The translations under genes were made by a program, and so were the position numbers. A stretch of 16,332 bases of DNA, taken from contig CAZODZ010000035.1 of NCBI GenBank assembly GCA_964578745.1, positions 1 through 16,332 of the forward strand. The letters run 5' to 3'. Source of the DNA: SKVJ01 sp964578745. Lineage in GTDB: Bacteria > Chloroflexota > Dehalococcoidia > GIF9 > AB-539-J10. Shown piece after piece: positions 7,525 to 14,583 of this stretch (position 1 is the first letter of the stretch; each line of letters opens with the position of its first letter). The notes under the pieces were generated by a model. That model did no database searches. It had not been told where the DNA came from and worked only from the letters and a program-made list of their open reading frames with translations.

Positions 7525-7530
7525 TAGAAT
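7502..7530 (+). promoter_or_regulatory. Sigma70-type promoter of the 3-hydroxyacid dehydrogenase gene
   Basis: TTGACG (7502-7507), 17 nt, TAGAAT (7525-7530). Initiation near 7537 would give a leader of about 68 nt before the ATG at 7605, which has AGGAGG 10 nt upstream. The palindrome TGACGTCA sits inside the spacer, so a bound repressor would exclude polymerase. Confidence 0.65.
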
Positions 7531-7604
7531 AGCACGAACAACCGCGCCGGGCGTGCGGGAGATCGTCCTGCGTTTCAGTGCTGTGTTCAGGAGGACTGTA
7601 AATC

Positions 7605-8513
7605 ATGACTGATCTTCGGCTTGGCTTCATTGGACTCGGCTACATGGGGCGTCCCATGTGCGCCAACCTGCTCAAGGCGGGATACGAGGTTACAGTGTGG
7701 AACCGGAGCCGTCCGGGGATCATTGAGATGGTCGGGCTTGGTGCGGTCGAGGTGGCTTCGGCAAAAGAGGTGGCCGAGCGCTCGGACATCGTGATTACGA
7801 TGGTGAAGCACGGAGGGGATACCGAAGATGTCGCTCTGGGGGCCAACGGTCTTGTCGCCGGGGCGAGGATGGGGATGGTCCTGGTAGATATGAGCACGAT
7901 AGCACCGGCGCAGGCGCGCTCCATTGCCAGGTCACTGCGCGAGTACGGCATTCTGATGCTGGATGCCCCTGTGAGCGGGAGCACGGTGAAGGCGGTATCC
8001 GGCACACTCTCCATCATGGTAGGTGGTCCGAAAGAAGCGTTCGAGAGGGCATTGCCTGTTCTCCAGGTGATGGGAGAGAACATCGTTCATGTCGGGGAGG
8101 AGAACGGGGCTGGCCAGGGTGCGAAGCTCTGTAACCAGGTGCTCGTACTCGTGAACCTGCTTGCCACCTGTGAGGCGCTGACGCTCGCGGGTGCGCTGGG
8201 GCTTGACGTACAGCGTGTGCACGATGCGGTGAAGTCCGGGGCTGCCGCCTCATGGCAGTTGGAGCACATGGGCGCCCGCATAATCGCCGGCGACCTTGAG
8301 CCTGGTGGAACGGTGGAGACCGTGCAGAAAGACCTGCGCATCCTCATGGACGCTGCGAACGAGTTACGGATACCGCTGCCGGCGTGTGCACTCGTACACC
8401 AGCTCTACAACGCTGTTGAGGCAGCAGGCCTCGGCAGGAAGGGTCACCAGGCCCTGGTGGCGGCGTACGAGAGGACGTCAGGTGTGCATGTGCCGGACCA
8501 CGTGTCACGGTAG
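7605..8513 (+). CDS. NAD(P)-dependent 3-hydroxyisobutyrate-dehydrogenase-family oxidoreductase
   Basis: A 302-residue beta-hydroxyacid dehydrogenase. This family oxidises 3-hydroxyisobutyrate (valine breakdown) or reduces tartronate and succinic semialdehyde or glyoxylate. The N-terminal Rossmann motif is GFIGLGYMGRPM (dinucleotide-binding glycines 10, 12, 15), and the Asn-Arg after strand 2 (VWNRSRP) suggests NADP preference. The substrate-binding DAPVSGS is at 120-126 (the family usually has DAPVSGG). Catalytic Lys174 lies in GAGQGAKLCNQ with the following Asn177, and QKDLRI is at 241-246. The length is normal. The start has AGGAGG with a slightly long 10-nt spacing. The gene is alone in its transcription unit, divergent from the pseudouridine synthase and convergent with htpX, whose stop is 8 nt away. 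The exact substrate is not determined. Confidence 0.9.
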   Translation: MTDLRLGFIGLGYMGRPMCANLLKAGYEVTVWNRSRPGIIEMVGLGAVEVASAKEVAERSDIVITMVKHGGDTEDVALGANGLVAGARMGMVLVDMSTIAPAQARSIARSLREYGILMLDAPVSGSTVKAVSGTLSIMVGGPKEAFERALPVLQVMGENIVHVGEENGAGQGAKLCNQVLVLVNLLATCEALTLAGALGLDVQRVHDAVKSGAAASWQLEHMGARIIAGDLEPGGTVETVQKDLRILMDAANELRIPLPACALVHQLYNAVEAAGLGRKGHQALVAAYERTSGVHVPDHVSR

Positions 8514-8520
8514 CAGGAGA

Positions 8521-9720
8521 CTACAATCTGTGTTCGCTGCCGCACCTCGGGCACCTCACGCTCGACGCATTCATGGCCGGTGGTATGCGCAAGATGGCAC
8601 CACATTTGCACTCTATTGTGCGGTAGCCGCTCGACTTCCACAGCGCGCTTGAAATCTCCCGGGCGCTCATGAGCGGAGCTGCAGCGGTTCTCACCGCGCT
8701 CTCAGGTGCGCGAACCCCTGCAGCATCCACTTGTCTCACTGCGCTGGGAGGCACGACGCCACGACCGCGATGGACTGCCCTGTAGGCCTCTTCATAGTCC
8801 TTGAAGGATGCGCCGCTCATCGCCCTGAGGATACGTATGCGATCGGCGGTTGGGGGGTGTGTGCTCGTGAGGCCGGATGCCGCCCGGTGCGCTTTGCGGA
8901 AGGGGTTCACGATGTACATCGGCGCAGTGGCGTTGTTCGCCGACTTCACTGGCACGGTGCTGGCGGATATCTTTTCCAACGCTGAGGCGAGTCCTTCGGG
9001 GTAACGGGTGTAGAGGGCTGAGGACGCGTCGGCGAGATACTCGCGCTTGCGAGAGAGAGAGAGGTAGAGCAGGCGTGCCGCGATCGGCGCGAGGATAAGC
9101 AGTACGAGCCCGACGATGACGATGATGAGCTGGCCGCTGCCGCCGCCCCCACCGCTGCTGCGCCTGCCTCGTGATATCCCGCCAAAGAACATCATGCGGC
9201 TCGCATAGTAAGCGAGGATGACGATGGTGCCCAGCATGATGCCGCCTATGGCCATCAGCAGGGTGTCACGGTTCTTGATGTGCCCTATCTCGTGGCCGAT
9301 GACGCCCTGAAGTTCGTCCCTGTTCAGATGCTGCAGTAGCCCAGAGGTTACTGCAACTGCGGCCTTCTCTGGATTCCGCCCGGTGGCAAATGCGTTGAGA
9401 CTTGGATCATCAACGACATACACGTCCGGCATCTTGGGTAATCCGGAGGCGATGGTCATCTCCTCGACAATGTTATAGAGCTGCGGGAAGTCCTCCTTGC
9501 TCACCTTGCGTGCGTTGGCCATCCTCAGCAGTATGCTGTCGCCCTGCGAAAAGGCTACAGCGTACATGATGCCCCATATTATGAGGGCGAGAATGATTCC
9601 ACCGGGTGGGCTGTCGAAGAAGTACAGGCCCAAAAAGTAGCCGACCACGATAAGCAGTGCGCCCATGAACACAACGATGAGCGCCGACCGCTGCTGGTTC
9701 GCGCGTATCTGTTCCCACAT
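8521..9720 (-). CDS. htpX: HtpX-type M48 membrane zinc metalloprotease with C-terminal zinc ribbon
   Basis: An inner-membrane protease that degrades misfolded or damaged membrane proteins, with its active site facing the cytoplasm. Helices are at about residues 12-34, 39-57, 157-179 and 198-220. Zinc ligands are HEIGH (His143, Glu144, His147) and Glu227 in RKREYLADASSA. A glycine-serine-rich loop (about 186-197) separates helices 3 and 4. At 399 residues it is about 100 longer than ordinary HtpX. The extension is Ala/Ser-rich and ends in a zinc ribbon with Cys371, Cys373, Cys390 and Cys393 (ECKCG...RCPRCG). It starts 14 nt after the lemA stop and is the last gene of a three-gene operon. The same LemA plus M48 pairing is known in many bacteria and points to envelope quality control. 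The role of the ribbon is inferred only. Confidence 0.93.
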   Translation of the reverse strand: MWEQIRANQQRSALIVVFMGALLIVVGYFLGLYFFDSPPGGIILALIIWGIMYAVAFSQGDSILLRMANARKVSKEDFPQLYNIVEEMTIASGLPKMPDVYVVDDPSLNAFATGRNPEKAAVAVTSGLLQHLNRDELQGVIGHEIGHIKNRDTLLMAIGGIMLGTIVILAYYASRMMFFGGISRGRRSSGGGGGSGQLIIVIVGLVLLILAPIAARLLYLSLSRKREYLADASSALYTRYPEGLASALEKISASTVPVKSANNATAPMYIVNPFRKAHRAASGLTSTHPPTADRIRILRAMSGASFKDYEEAYRAVHRGRGVVPPSAVRQVDAAGVRAPESAVRTAAAPLMSAREISSALWKSSGYRTIECKCGAILRIPPAMNASSVRCPRCGSEHRL

Positions 9721-9734
9721 GTATGGTTACTCGA

Positions 9735-10295
9735 CTACGTGAAGCTGACTCTGGGCGCGTTGCGCTCGGCTGCCCCACTCGTCTCGAAGAATTCGGCCTG
9801 CTTGAAGCCGAACATACCGGCCACGATGTTCGACGGGAACGTCTCAGTTTTGTTGTTGAAACGCAAGACCGAGTCGTTGTAGAACTGCCGCGCGAACGAC
9901 ACCTTGTTCTCGGTCGATGTGAGCTCCTCCTGCAGCGCGAGGAAGTTCTGGTTTGCCTTCAGGTCCGGGTATGCCTCGGCGACGGCGAAGAGCCTGCCGA
10001 GTGCGGAACTGAGTTCTCCCTCGACCTTCGCGCGTTCGCCCACGCTTGCGGCCGACATCTGCTGAGCGAGCCTGCGTGCTTCGGTGACGGCCTGCAGCGT
10101 CTCCCTTTCGTGCTTGGCGTAACCCTTGACGGTCTCAACCAGGTTCGGAATGAGGTCATAGCGTCGCTTGAGTTGCACGTCTATCTGTGCCCATGCATTC
10201 TTGACCTGGTTCCTTAGGCGCACCAGTCCGTTATAGATCCCGATGAATGCCACCGCGATGATTACTACGATGCCGAGAACAATCCAGATCCACAT
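9735..10295 (-). CDS. lemA: LemA family membrane protein
   Basis: A 186-residue LemA protein, of normal length, with one N-terminal membrane segment (about residues 3-24) followed by a helical bundle. Landmarks: YNGLVRLRNQVKNAWAQIDVQLKRRYDLIPNLVETVKGYA in segments at about 21-60, AYPDLKANQNFLALQEELTSTENKVSFAR, and FPSNIVAGMFGF near the C-terminus. The molecular role of LemA is not settled; it is often encoded beside HtpX-type proteases or TPM-domain proteins and is thought to act at the envelope. AAGGAG lies shortly before the ATG. It sits between the zinc-ribbon gene (12-nt gap) and htpX (14-nt gap), so cotranscription is very likely. Assignment is firm. Confidence 0.95.
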   Translation of the reverse strand: MWIWIVLGIVVIIAVAFIGIYNGLVRLRNQVKNAWAQIDVQLKRRYDLIPNLVETVKGYAKHERETLQAVTEARRLAQQMSAASVGERAKVEGELSSALGRLFAVAEAYPDLKANQNFLALQEELTSTENKVSFARQFYNDSVLRFNNKTETFPSNIVAGMFGFKQAEFFETSGAAERNAPRVSFT

Positions 10296-10307
10296 CTTCT
10301 CTGCTCC

Positions 10308-10727
10308 TTACGCGCTGGGGCTGCTGTCTGCGTTCTCATGACCAGTCTCGTGTGTCCTGCTCCCGCCGAATGTCTTGCTGAGGTGATTCGCGATCGGGTC
10401 CGTTGCGCCGGCTCGCTCGAGCACCTGTTCCAGTTCCCCCCGATCGAGCCACAGTCCGTCACATGATGGGCAAACGTCAACCAGTACCGGGTTTTCTACA
10501 CCCATGTACCGCTTGTCCATCCGACTACGGCACATGGGACACCGGAGACGCGGCTCCCGGACATTGGTCGCCGGCCGGAATATAGCGCGCCGGCCACCCG
10601 ACTTCTCTGTGAGCACGTCGATCTCGCCACTGTCGAACCAGAGTCCTCCGCACGAAGAACAGCAGTCCAACTCGACGTCGTTGTATTCAATGACTATGAG
10701 GTCGGCGCTGCACCGGGGGCACTTCAT
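10308..10727 (-). CDS. Double TFIIB-type zinc-ribbon protein, function unknown
   Basis: A 139-residue protein with two zinc ribbons of the zf-TFIIB class. The first is CPRC...CCSSCGGLWFDSGEID (about residues 3-37), the second CPMC...VCPSCDGLWLDRGELEQV (about 64-102), with an Arg-containing linker and a Ser/Thr/His-rich tail. The repeated GGLWFDSGEID / DGLWLDRGELE signature after the second Cys pair is characteristic of this class. No catalytic motif or membrane segment is visible, so DNA, RNA or protein binding cannot be separated. The start at ATG 10727 gives the usual MKCPRC opening; an in-frame ATG at 10757 lies upstream of the predicted transcription start and is rejected. It is the first gene of the operon with lemA and htpX. 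There is no Shine-Dalgarno in the very short leader. Confidence 0.85.
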   Translation of the reverse strand: MKCPRCSADLIVIEYNDVELDCCSSCGGLWFDSGEIDVLTEKSGGRRAIFRPATNVREPRLRCPMCRSRMDKRYMGVENPVLVDVCPSCDGLWLDRGELEQVLERAGATDPIANHLSKTFGGSRTHETGHENADSSPSA

Positions 10728-10744
10728 GGGTTTGTGACGCCATG

Positions 10745-10773
10745 AGTGTATATGCACGTAGGAGGGCCGTCAA
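10745..10773 (-). promoter_or_regulatory. Promoter of the zinc-ribbon/lemA/htpX operon
   Basis: Read on the minus strand: TTGACG (10768-10773), 17 nt, TACACT (10745-10750). Initiation about 7 nt downstream (near 10738) leaves a leader of only about 11 nt before ATG 10727, too short for a normal Shine-Dalgarno, so the message would be nearly leaderless. Confidence 0.6.
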
Positions 10774-10937
10774 GAAAAGCCTCTTGCCTCGTGTCATCTG
10801 GAGGTGGACAGATGGTGGTGTGCGTGGTGAGCGTCAGCACTCCCGCACTTGACGCGGTTCGCATATCAGGCCTGCTGCCGTGTGCCGAAGAATGCAGCAC
10901 CACGTGTGGCACGACTTTGTGATGTTGCCCTGCTCAT

Positions 10938-11333
10938 CTATGCAGGCTTGCGTTCGAGCAACTCAATGAGCACGTTGTCTGGCCCAAGCAGGAATGAGAT
11001 GCGGACGCCGGGCCGGAAGTTCGTGATCTCCTGTGTGAATGTGACGCCCTTGGCCTTGAGGTCGGCTACCGCGGAATCAAGGTCGTCTGTGACGACCCCG
11101 AAGTGTTCCAGCCCGTATGTGCTGCCAGGGGGTGGTGCCTCGTGAGTCGGTGGTTCGGCACGTCCCTTCAAAAAGATGTTGGAACCGTGGAGATCGACCA
11201 TGACCATGGTGCTTCCATCTGGCGCTGTGCCTTTGCTCTTAATGGTCGCTCCGAACTTGTCGACAAACCAGTCGGCGGCTGCCTCAGGGTCGGGGCTGAT
11301 AATGTGTACGTGGTCGTACATGAATGTGGCCAT
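10938..11333 (-). CDS. VOC-superfamily (glyoxalase/bleomycin-resistance fold) protein
   Basis: 131 residues forming two beta-alpha-beta-beta-beta modules. The first has YDHVHIISPDPEAAADWFVDKFG, the second LEHFGVVTDDLDSAVADLKAKG and ends VLIELLERKP. The His of DHVHI, the His of LEHFG and the final Glu of IELLE are at metal-ligand positions. The first module's expected acidic ligand (near SNIFLKG) is not evident, so metal use is uncertain. Family members include lactoylglutathione lyase, methylmalonyl-CoA epimerase and dioxygenases; the sequence does not decide among them. The start at 11333 follows AAGGAGA by 7 nt and replaces a longer open frame whose extra 64 codons cross the promoter. It is a single-gene unit. 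A link to the mutase cluster 8 kb away as an epimerase is tempting but unsupported. Confidence 0.85.
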   Translation of the reverse strand: MATFMYDHVHIISPDPEAAADWFVDKFGATIKSKGTAPDGSTMVMVDLHGSNIFLKGRAEPPTHEAPPPGSTYGLEHFGVVTDDLDSAVADLKAKGVTFTQEITNFRPGVRISFLLGPDNVLIELLERKPA

Positions 11334-11355
11334 CAGTGTCTCCTTTCGCTCGGGA

Positions 11356-11384
11356 ATACTAGAGTGAGACACTCTTGGTGTCAA
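11356..11384 (-). promoter_or_regulatory. Near-consensus sigma70-type promoter of the VOC gene with internal palindrome
   Basis: Minus strand: TTGACA (11379-11384), 17 nt, TAGTAT (11356-11361). The spacer holds the hyphenated palindrome AGAGTG-AGA-CACTCT (11361-11375 on the plus strand). The leader to ATG 11333 is about 15 nt and carries AAGGAG. Confidence 0.7.
11361..11375. repeat. Hyphenated palindrome, 6-3-6, operator candidate
   Basis: The arms AGAGTG and CACTCT are perfect complements around AGA, lying between -35 and -10 of the VOC gene promoter and touching the -10. The position suits a repressor site. Confidence 0.5.
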
Positions 11385-11840
11385 CCGCGGCCGCCGGGAT
11401 TTCCGGACCACGATACCCGTTTCCGGCCGCACGCACTTGCCCCTGTGAAAAGCGGCCATCTCCGTGCAACTCTGTGTTGGGTCAGTTGGGAGCGGTGTGC
11501 ACCTGTGCAGAACCACTGTTGCCATGGTTCGCGCAAGTCCGGACTCTCAACAGTTTCTGACGACTAATATACCTGTGATTGACGTACTACATCTTTTCTT
11601 GACTACAGATGTTTGGTTGAGGACAATACGGCGATGGCTCCTACTCTTGCTATTCGAACGCGTCGACCGGCCAGGGCAACGCGTGCGGTCGTTGGTAAGC
11701 CGTGGGGCTGGCAACTGGTTCTTCGTAAAGATACTCTTTGTCCGCAAGGGATGCCGCTTGAGTCTTCAGTCTCATGAAGTGAAGCAAGAGAGCATGGTGC
11801 TGTGGAGGGTGATGTGTCACTAATGGACGAGTACACGGCT
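11385..11840. other. Unassigned intergenic stretch of about 455 bp
   Basis: The stretch lies between the VOC gene promoter and the CNNM gene promoter, which point away from each other. Short open frames exist on both strands (for example 11464-11823 plus and 11650-11847 minus), but none has a ribosome binding site with a recognisable family. I see no tRNA-like arms, no clear terminator and no repeat array. TTGACT at 11600-11605 with GACAAT 17 nt downstream could be a weak promoter on the plus strand. Confidence 0.5.
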
Positions 11841-11869
11841 TTGACACACCACTGATGCGATGCTACGAT
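11841..11869 (+). promoter_or_regulatory. Sigma70-type promoter of the CNNM gene and downstream operon
   Basis: TTGACA (11841-11846), 17 nt, TACGAT (11864-11869). Initiation near 11876 gives a leader of about 40 nt before the proposed GTG at 11916. It probably drives the CNNM, DUF2344, phosphatase and tilS run, whose junctions overlap or nearly touch. Confidence 0.65.
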
Positions 11870-11915
11870 ACTGCTGCACCGCGCATGCTATCAGACCACA
11901 GCAATTCAATTACGT

Positions 11916-13274
11916 GTGAGTGGCGAAGGGTGCGGGATCTGGATAGCACCTGAAGTGGACGATCCTGCCAGTTGGTTGGTACCCGCGTTTTTGCTGTGCT
12001 TGTTGCTCTCGGGCTTCTTCTCGAGTGCTGAATCAGCGTTCCTCGCCCTTCAGCGTCTCAGGGTTCACTACCTTCGTGAGAGCGGCGCACGCGGCGCAGC
12101 CGAGCTCGCCCGCGTTCTGGACAGACCTGAGCGCCTGCTCGCGACCGTCCTGCTTGGCAACAACCTCGTCAACATTGCAGCAGCCACCATCGGGACGATA
12201 TGGTCTGTCGCTGTCTTTGGTCTCCCCTGGGGGCCCCTGGTTGCCACCGTCGGGGTGACAGCCATCGTCCTCGTATTCGGCGAACTCCTGCCGAAGACTC
12301 TCGCTGTTCACCATGCAGAGAAGCTGGCAGTCAACTACGTCGTTCCTATCCGTGCCTTTGAACTGATCTTGTATCCCTTTGTGAGTCTTCTCGACCGCAT
12401 CGGCTTCGGTTTCCGGCGGATGGTGACCGATGCAGAGGTGAAGCGGACGATGGTCAGCCCTGGCGAGCTGCGCTCTGCTATTGACGTTGGTGAAAGCGAG
12501 GGGGTTGTCGAAGAGGACCAGGCGGAGATGCTGCACAAGGTACTCGAGCTCACCAACCGGCCTGTGAGCAAGATCATGGTGCCGCGAACCGAGATCACCT
12601 GGATCGCCGCACAGACGAAGCTGAGCGACTTCCTGGCCGTCTACGCCGAGAAACCGTACAGCCGGTTTCCCGTCTATCAGGACTCAACTGACAATGTCAT
12701 CGGCATACTATCCTCCAAAGATGTGCTGATGAAGCTGACTTCCACTTGTGACTTGGAGGCCGTCGTTGTTGACGAGTTGATTCGGCCGGCCTATTTCGTG
12801 CCGGAGAACATGCTGCTTGGGAGGTTGTTGTCCGAGATGCGCGACCTTGGCCACCACGTGGCGCTTGTTGTCGACGAGTATGGCGGCGTCGCAGGAATGG
12901 TGACGCTTGGTCTTCTTACCGAAGAGGTTGTCGGCGAGATCAAGGACGAGCTTGGGAATGAAGATGAGGACTTCGTGGTCACCGGTGCCAACACGTACAA
13001 GCTGGATGGAGGTTACAGGGTCGAGGATGCCAACGAAGAACTTGGCCTGGGTTTGCCACTGGGTGATTACGAGACTGTGGCTGGCTTTATCTTGAGCTAC
13101 ATGGGACGAATTCCTCGCGAAGGCGACCAACTGAAGTATGGTGATTTGAAGATCGTGGTCTCCGAGATGCGTGGCATGAAGATCGAGAAAATTATTGTTA
13201 CGAAGGATGGAGCTGGGGCGGGCACAACTCGCCGTGAAGCATCACGAGGCGGAGATGCAGCGGCTTCGCCTTAA
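11916..13274 (+). CDS. CNNM/CorC-family membrane protein (DUF21, CBS pair, CorC_HlyC domain)
   Basis: 452 residues in the standard order. The DUF21/CNNM transmembrane domain has helices at about 20-40, 74-100, 103-127 and 140-160, with FFSSAESAFLAL, LLGNNLVNIAAATI and FGELLPKTLAV. The CBS pair covers about 205-335, with VSKIMVPRTEITWI, YSRFPVYQDSTDNVIGILSSKDVL and HVALVVDEYGGVAGMVTLGLLTEEVVGEI. The C-terminal CorC_HlyC domain follows (YKLDGGYRVEDANEEL...YETVAGFILSYMGRIPREGD). Characterised relatives export or sense Mg2+/Co2+, and older annotations call them hemolysins. The GTG start lacks a clear Shine-Dalgarno; GTG 11955 is a less complete alternative. The last 20 nt overlap the DUF2344 gene, so translation is probably coupled. 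Family assignment is firm; the transported ion is inferred. Confidence 0.93.
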   Translation: MSGEGCGIWIAPEVDDPASWLVPAFLLCLLLSGFFSSAESAFLALQRLRVHYLRESGARGAAELARVLDRPERLLATVLLGNNLVNIAAATIGTIWSVAVFGLPWGPLVATVGVTAIVLVFGELLPKTLAVHHAEKLAVNYVVPIRAFELILYPFVSLLDRIGFGFRRMVTDAEVKRTMVSPGELRSAIDVGESEGVVEEDQAEMLHKVLELTNRPVSKIMVPRTEITWIAAQTKLSDFLAVYAEKPYSRFPVYQDSTDNVIGILSSKDVLMKLTSTCDLEAVVVDELIRPAYFVPENMLLGRLLSEMRDLGHHVALVVDEYGGVAGMVTLGLLTEEVVGEIKDELGNEDEDFVVTGANTYKLDGGYRVEDANEELGLGLPLGDYETVAGFILSYMGRIPREGDQLKYGDLKIVVSEMRGMKIEKIIVTKDGAGAGTTRREASRGGDAAASP

Positions 13275-13899
13275 GTATGGGCGTACGGAGGCAGCCAGAT
13301 ATATCTCCCACCTGGATTCCATGCGCGCCTGGGAGCGCATATTCCGGCGGGCTGGCGTGCCTCTTGATTACACACGCGGTTTTACCCCCCACCCGAGGCT
13401 CGCCGTAGCGTCACCCCTGCCTGTAGGATTCACCAGCTCTGCTGAGCTGATGGATATCTGGGTGCGGAAGTGGATGCCTCCAGATGCTGCGTACATGGCC
13501 ATTCGCGAACAACTGCCGCAGGGGTTCACTCTCGAATCGGTCATTGAGGTTCCGCTTACCCTCGGCTCGCTGCAGTCCAAGGTGTGTGCGGCGCGGTACA
13601 CGTGTGTGGCACAGCATCCGCAGGGACTTGCCGGTGCGCAACATGCCGCAGCTGCCCTGCTTGACAGCGAGACCTGGGTCTTCGAGTACTCGCGTGGTGA
13701 AGAGAGGAGGTCAATCGATGTGCGTCCTTTCCTACTGGGCTTGGAAATCCGAGAGGGTGATGGGGGGTCCTGCTGCATCGATCTCCATGTAAAGCACGGG
13801 CAGGAAGGCAGTGTTCGGCCTGACCACATCCTCGCAGTACTTGGCTTTTGCGAACCAGCGGAGAGCATCCACCGGATATCATTGTCGATAGAGCCCTGA
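13255..13899 (+). CDS. DUF2344 (TIGR03936-type) radical-SAM-associated protein
   Basis: 214 residues beginning MQRLRLKYGRTEAARYISHLD, then MRAWERIFRRAGVPLDYTRGFTPHPRLAVASPLPVGFTSSAELMD in segments, the hallmark N-terminal region of DUF2344. ATG 13255 is preferred to the open upstream codons because this is where the family starts and a GAGG lies 5 nt upstream. In most genomes this domain is adjacent or fused to a radical-SAM protein, often near rng or ribosomal protein genes; no such protein is in this window. It overlaps the CNNM gene by 20 nt and is followed by the phosphatase, so it belongs to their operon. The biochemical function is unknown. Confidence in the family is good. Confidence 0.85.
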   Translation: MQRLRLKYGRTEAARYISHLDSMRAWERIFRRAGVPLDYTRGFTPHPRLAVASPLPVGFTSSAELMDIWVRKWMPPDAAYMAIREQLPQGFTLESVIEVPLTLGSLQSKVCAARYTCVAQHPQGLAGAQHAAAALLDSETWVFEYSRGEERRSIDVRPFLLGLEIREGDGGSCCIDLHVKHGQEGSVRPDHILAVLGFCEPAESIHRISLSIEP

Positions 13900-13977
13900 G
13901 GCTTGCTGATATTGCGCCCGCATCATGCGGAGGTCGGTCCGGGGACTCTCTTTTCTCAGCAAGGAGGCATAGGACGG

Positions 13978-14583
13978 TTGAGACTTCTACTTGTCAGGCA
14001 TGGCGAGACCGTGTGGAACAGTGAACGACGTGTTCAGGGGGGTGCCAAGGATACGGAGCTGAGTGAGACCGGCAGGCGCCAGATAGCTCGACTCGCACGT
14101 GCACTCAGGGGCGAGAAATTCGACCTCATCCTGTGCAGCCCCCTGCAGAGGGCCGTGCTCACGGCTGAGTCCATCAATGACGGGCACGGCGCGACCATTC
14201 TGACTGACGAGCGGCTGAAAGAGGTAAACGTCGGCGAGTTCGACGGTCTGTCAACACTGGAGATGTCGAGGACATTCAGTGAACTGCTGTTGGAATGGTG
14301 GAAAGGCGGTCGCGAGCGGCTGCCCGGTGGAGAGAGTTTCGTGGAGTTGCAACAACGGTGCTGGTCGGTGGTGAGCCCGTATATCGAATCGAGGTCACAT
14401 GAGAACCTTGTGGTGGTGAGTCACTACTTCGTGACGCTTTCGATCATCTTCCGGGCGCTCGAACTGCCGCTCGAGATGCTTGTGAAGTTCCGAATGGATC
14501 CGGCAAGTATCTCGGAGCTGGAATTTGGGGCCTTCGGCCCCCGCCTTGTGCGCTTCAATGACCGTTCCTATCTGTCAATGTAA
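13978..14583 (+). CDS. Histidine phosphatase (phosphoglycerate-mutase-like) family protein
   Basis: 201 residues from TTG 13978, chosen because AAGGAGG (13961-13967) precedes it and LLLVRHGET comes at once; an upstream TTG at 13903 would add 25 unrelated residues. Catalytic elements: RHGE (His8 is the phospho-accepting residue), CSPLQRAVLTAE with the second Arg, VNVGEFDG with the acidic proton donor, and VVVSHYF with the second His. The family usually has a Gly or Ala after this His; here it is Tyr. Relatives include alpha-ribazole phosphatase (cobalamin synthesis), phosphoserine phosphatase and broad-specificity phosphatases; nothing here decides. Its stop and the tilS start share one base (TAATG), so the two are translationally coupled. 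Confidence 0.88.
   Translation: MRLLLVRHGETVWNSERRVQGGAKDTELSETGRRQIARLARALRGEKFDLILCSPLQRAVLTAESINDGHGATILTDERLKEVNVGEFDGLSTLEMSRTFSELLLEWWKGGRERLPGGESFVELQQRCWSVVSPYIESRSHENLVVVSHYFVTLSIIFRALELPLEMLVKFRMDPASISELEFGAFGPRLVRFNDRSYLSM

Noticed and set aside
11334..11525. N-terminal extension of the VOC protein by 64 residues
   Set aside because: It would place the coding start upstream of a near-consensus promoter; ATG 11333 has AAGGAGA and matches the family start.
11650..11690. Possible tRNA T-arm around TTCGAAT (minus strand)
   Set aside because: The flanking bases do not pair as a T-stem, and no acceptor or anticodon arm was found.
11464..11823. Plus-strand 119-codon open frame in the intergenic stretch
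   Set aside because: No ribosome binding site, no recognisable domain, and unusual composition; a chance frame is more likely.
11650..11847. Minus-strand 65-codon open frame ending YEEPVASPTAYQRPHALPWPVDAFE
   Set aside because: The composition looks protein-like, but there is no start signal, family or context; not enough to call a gene.
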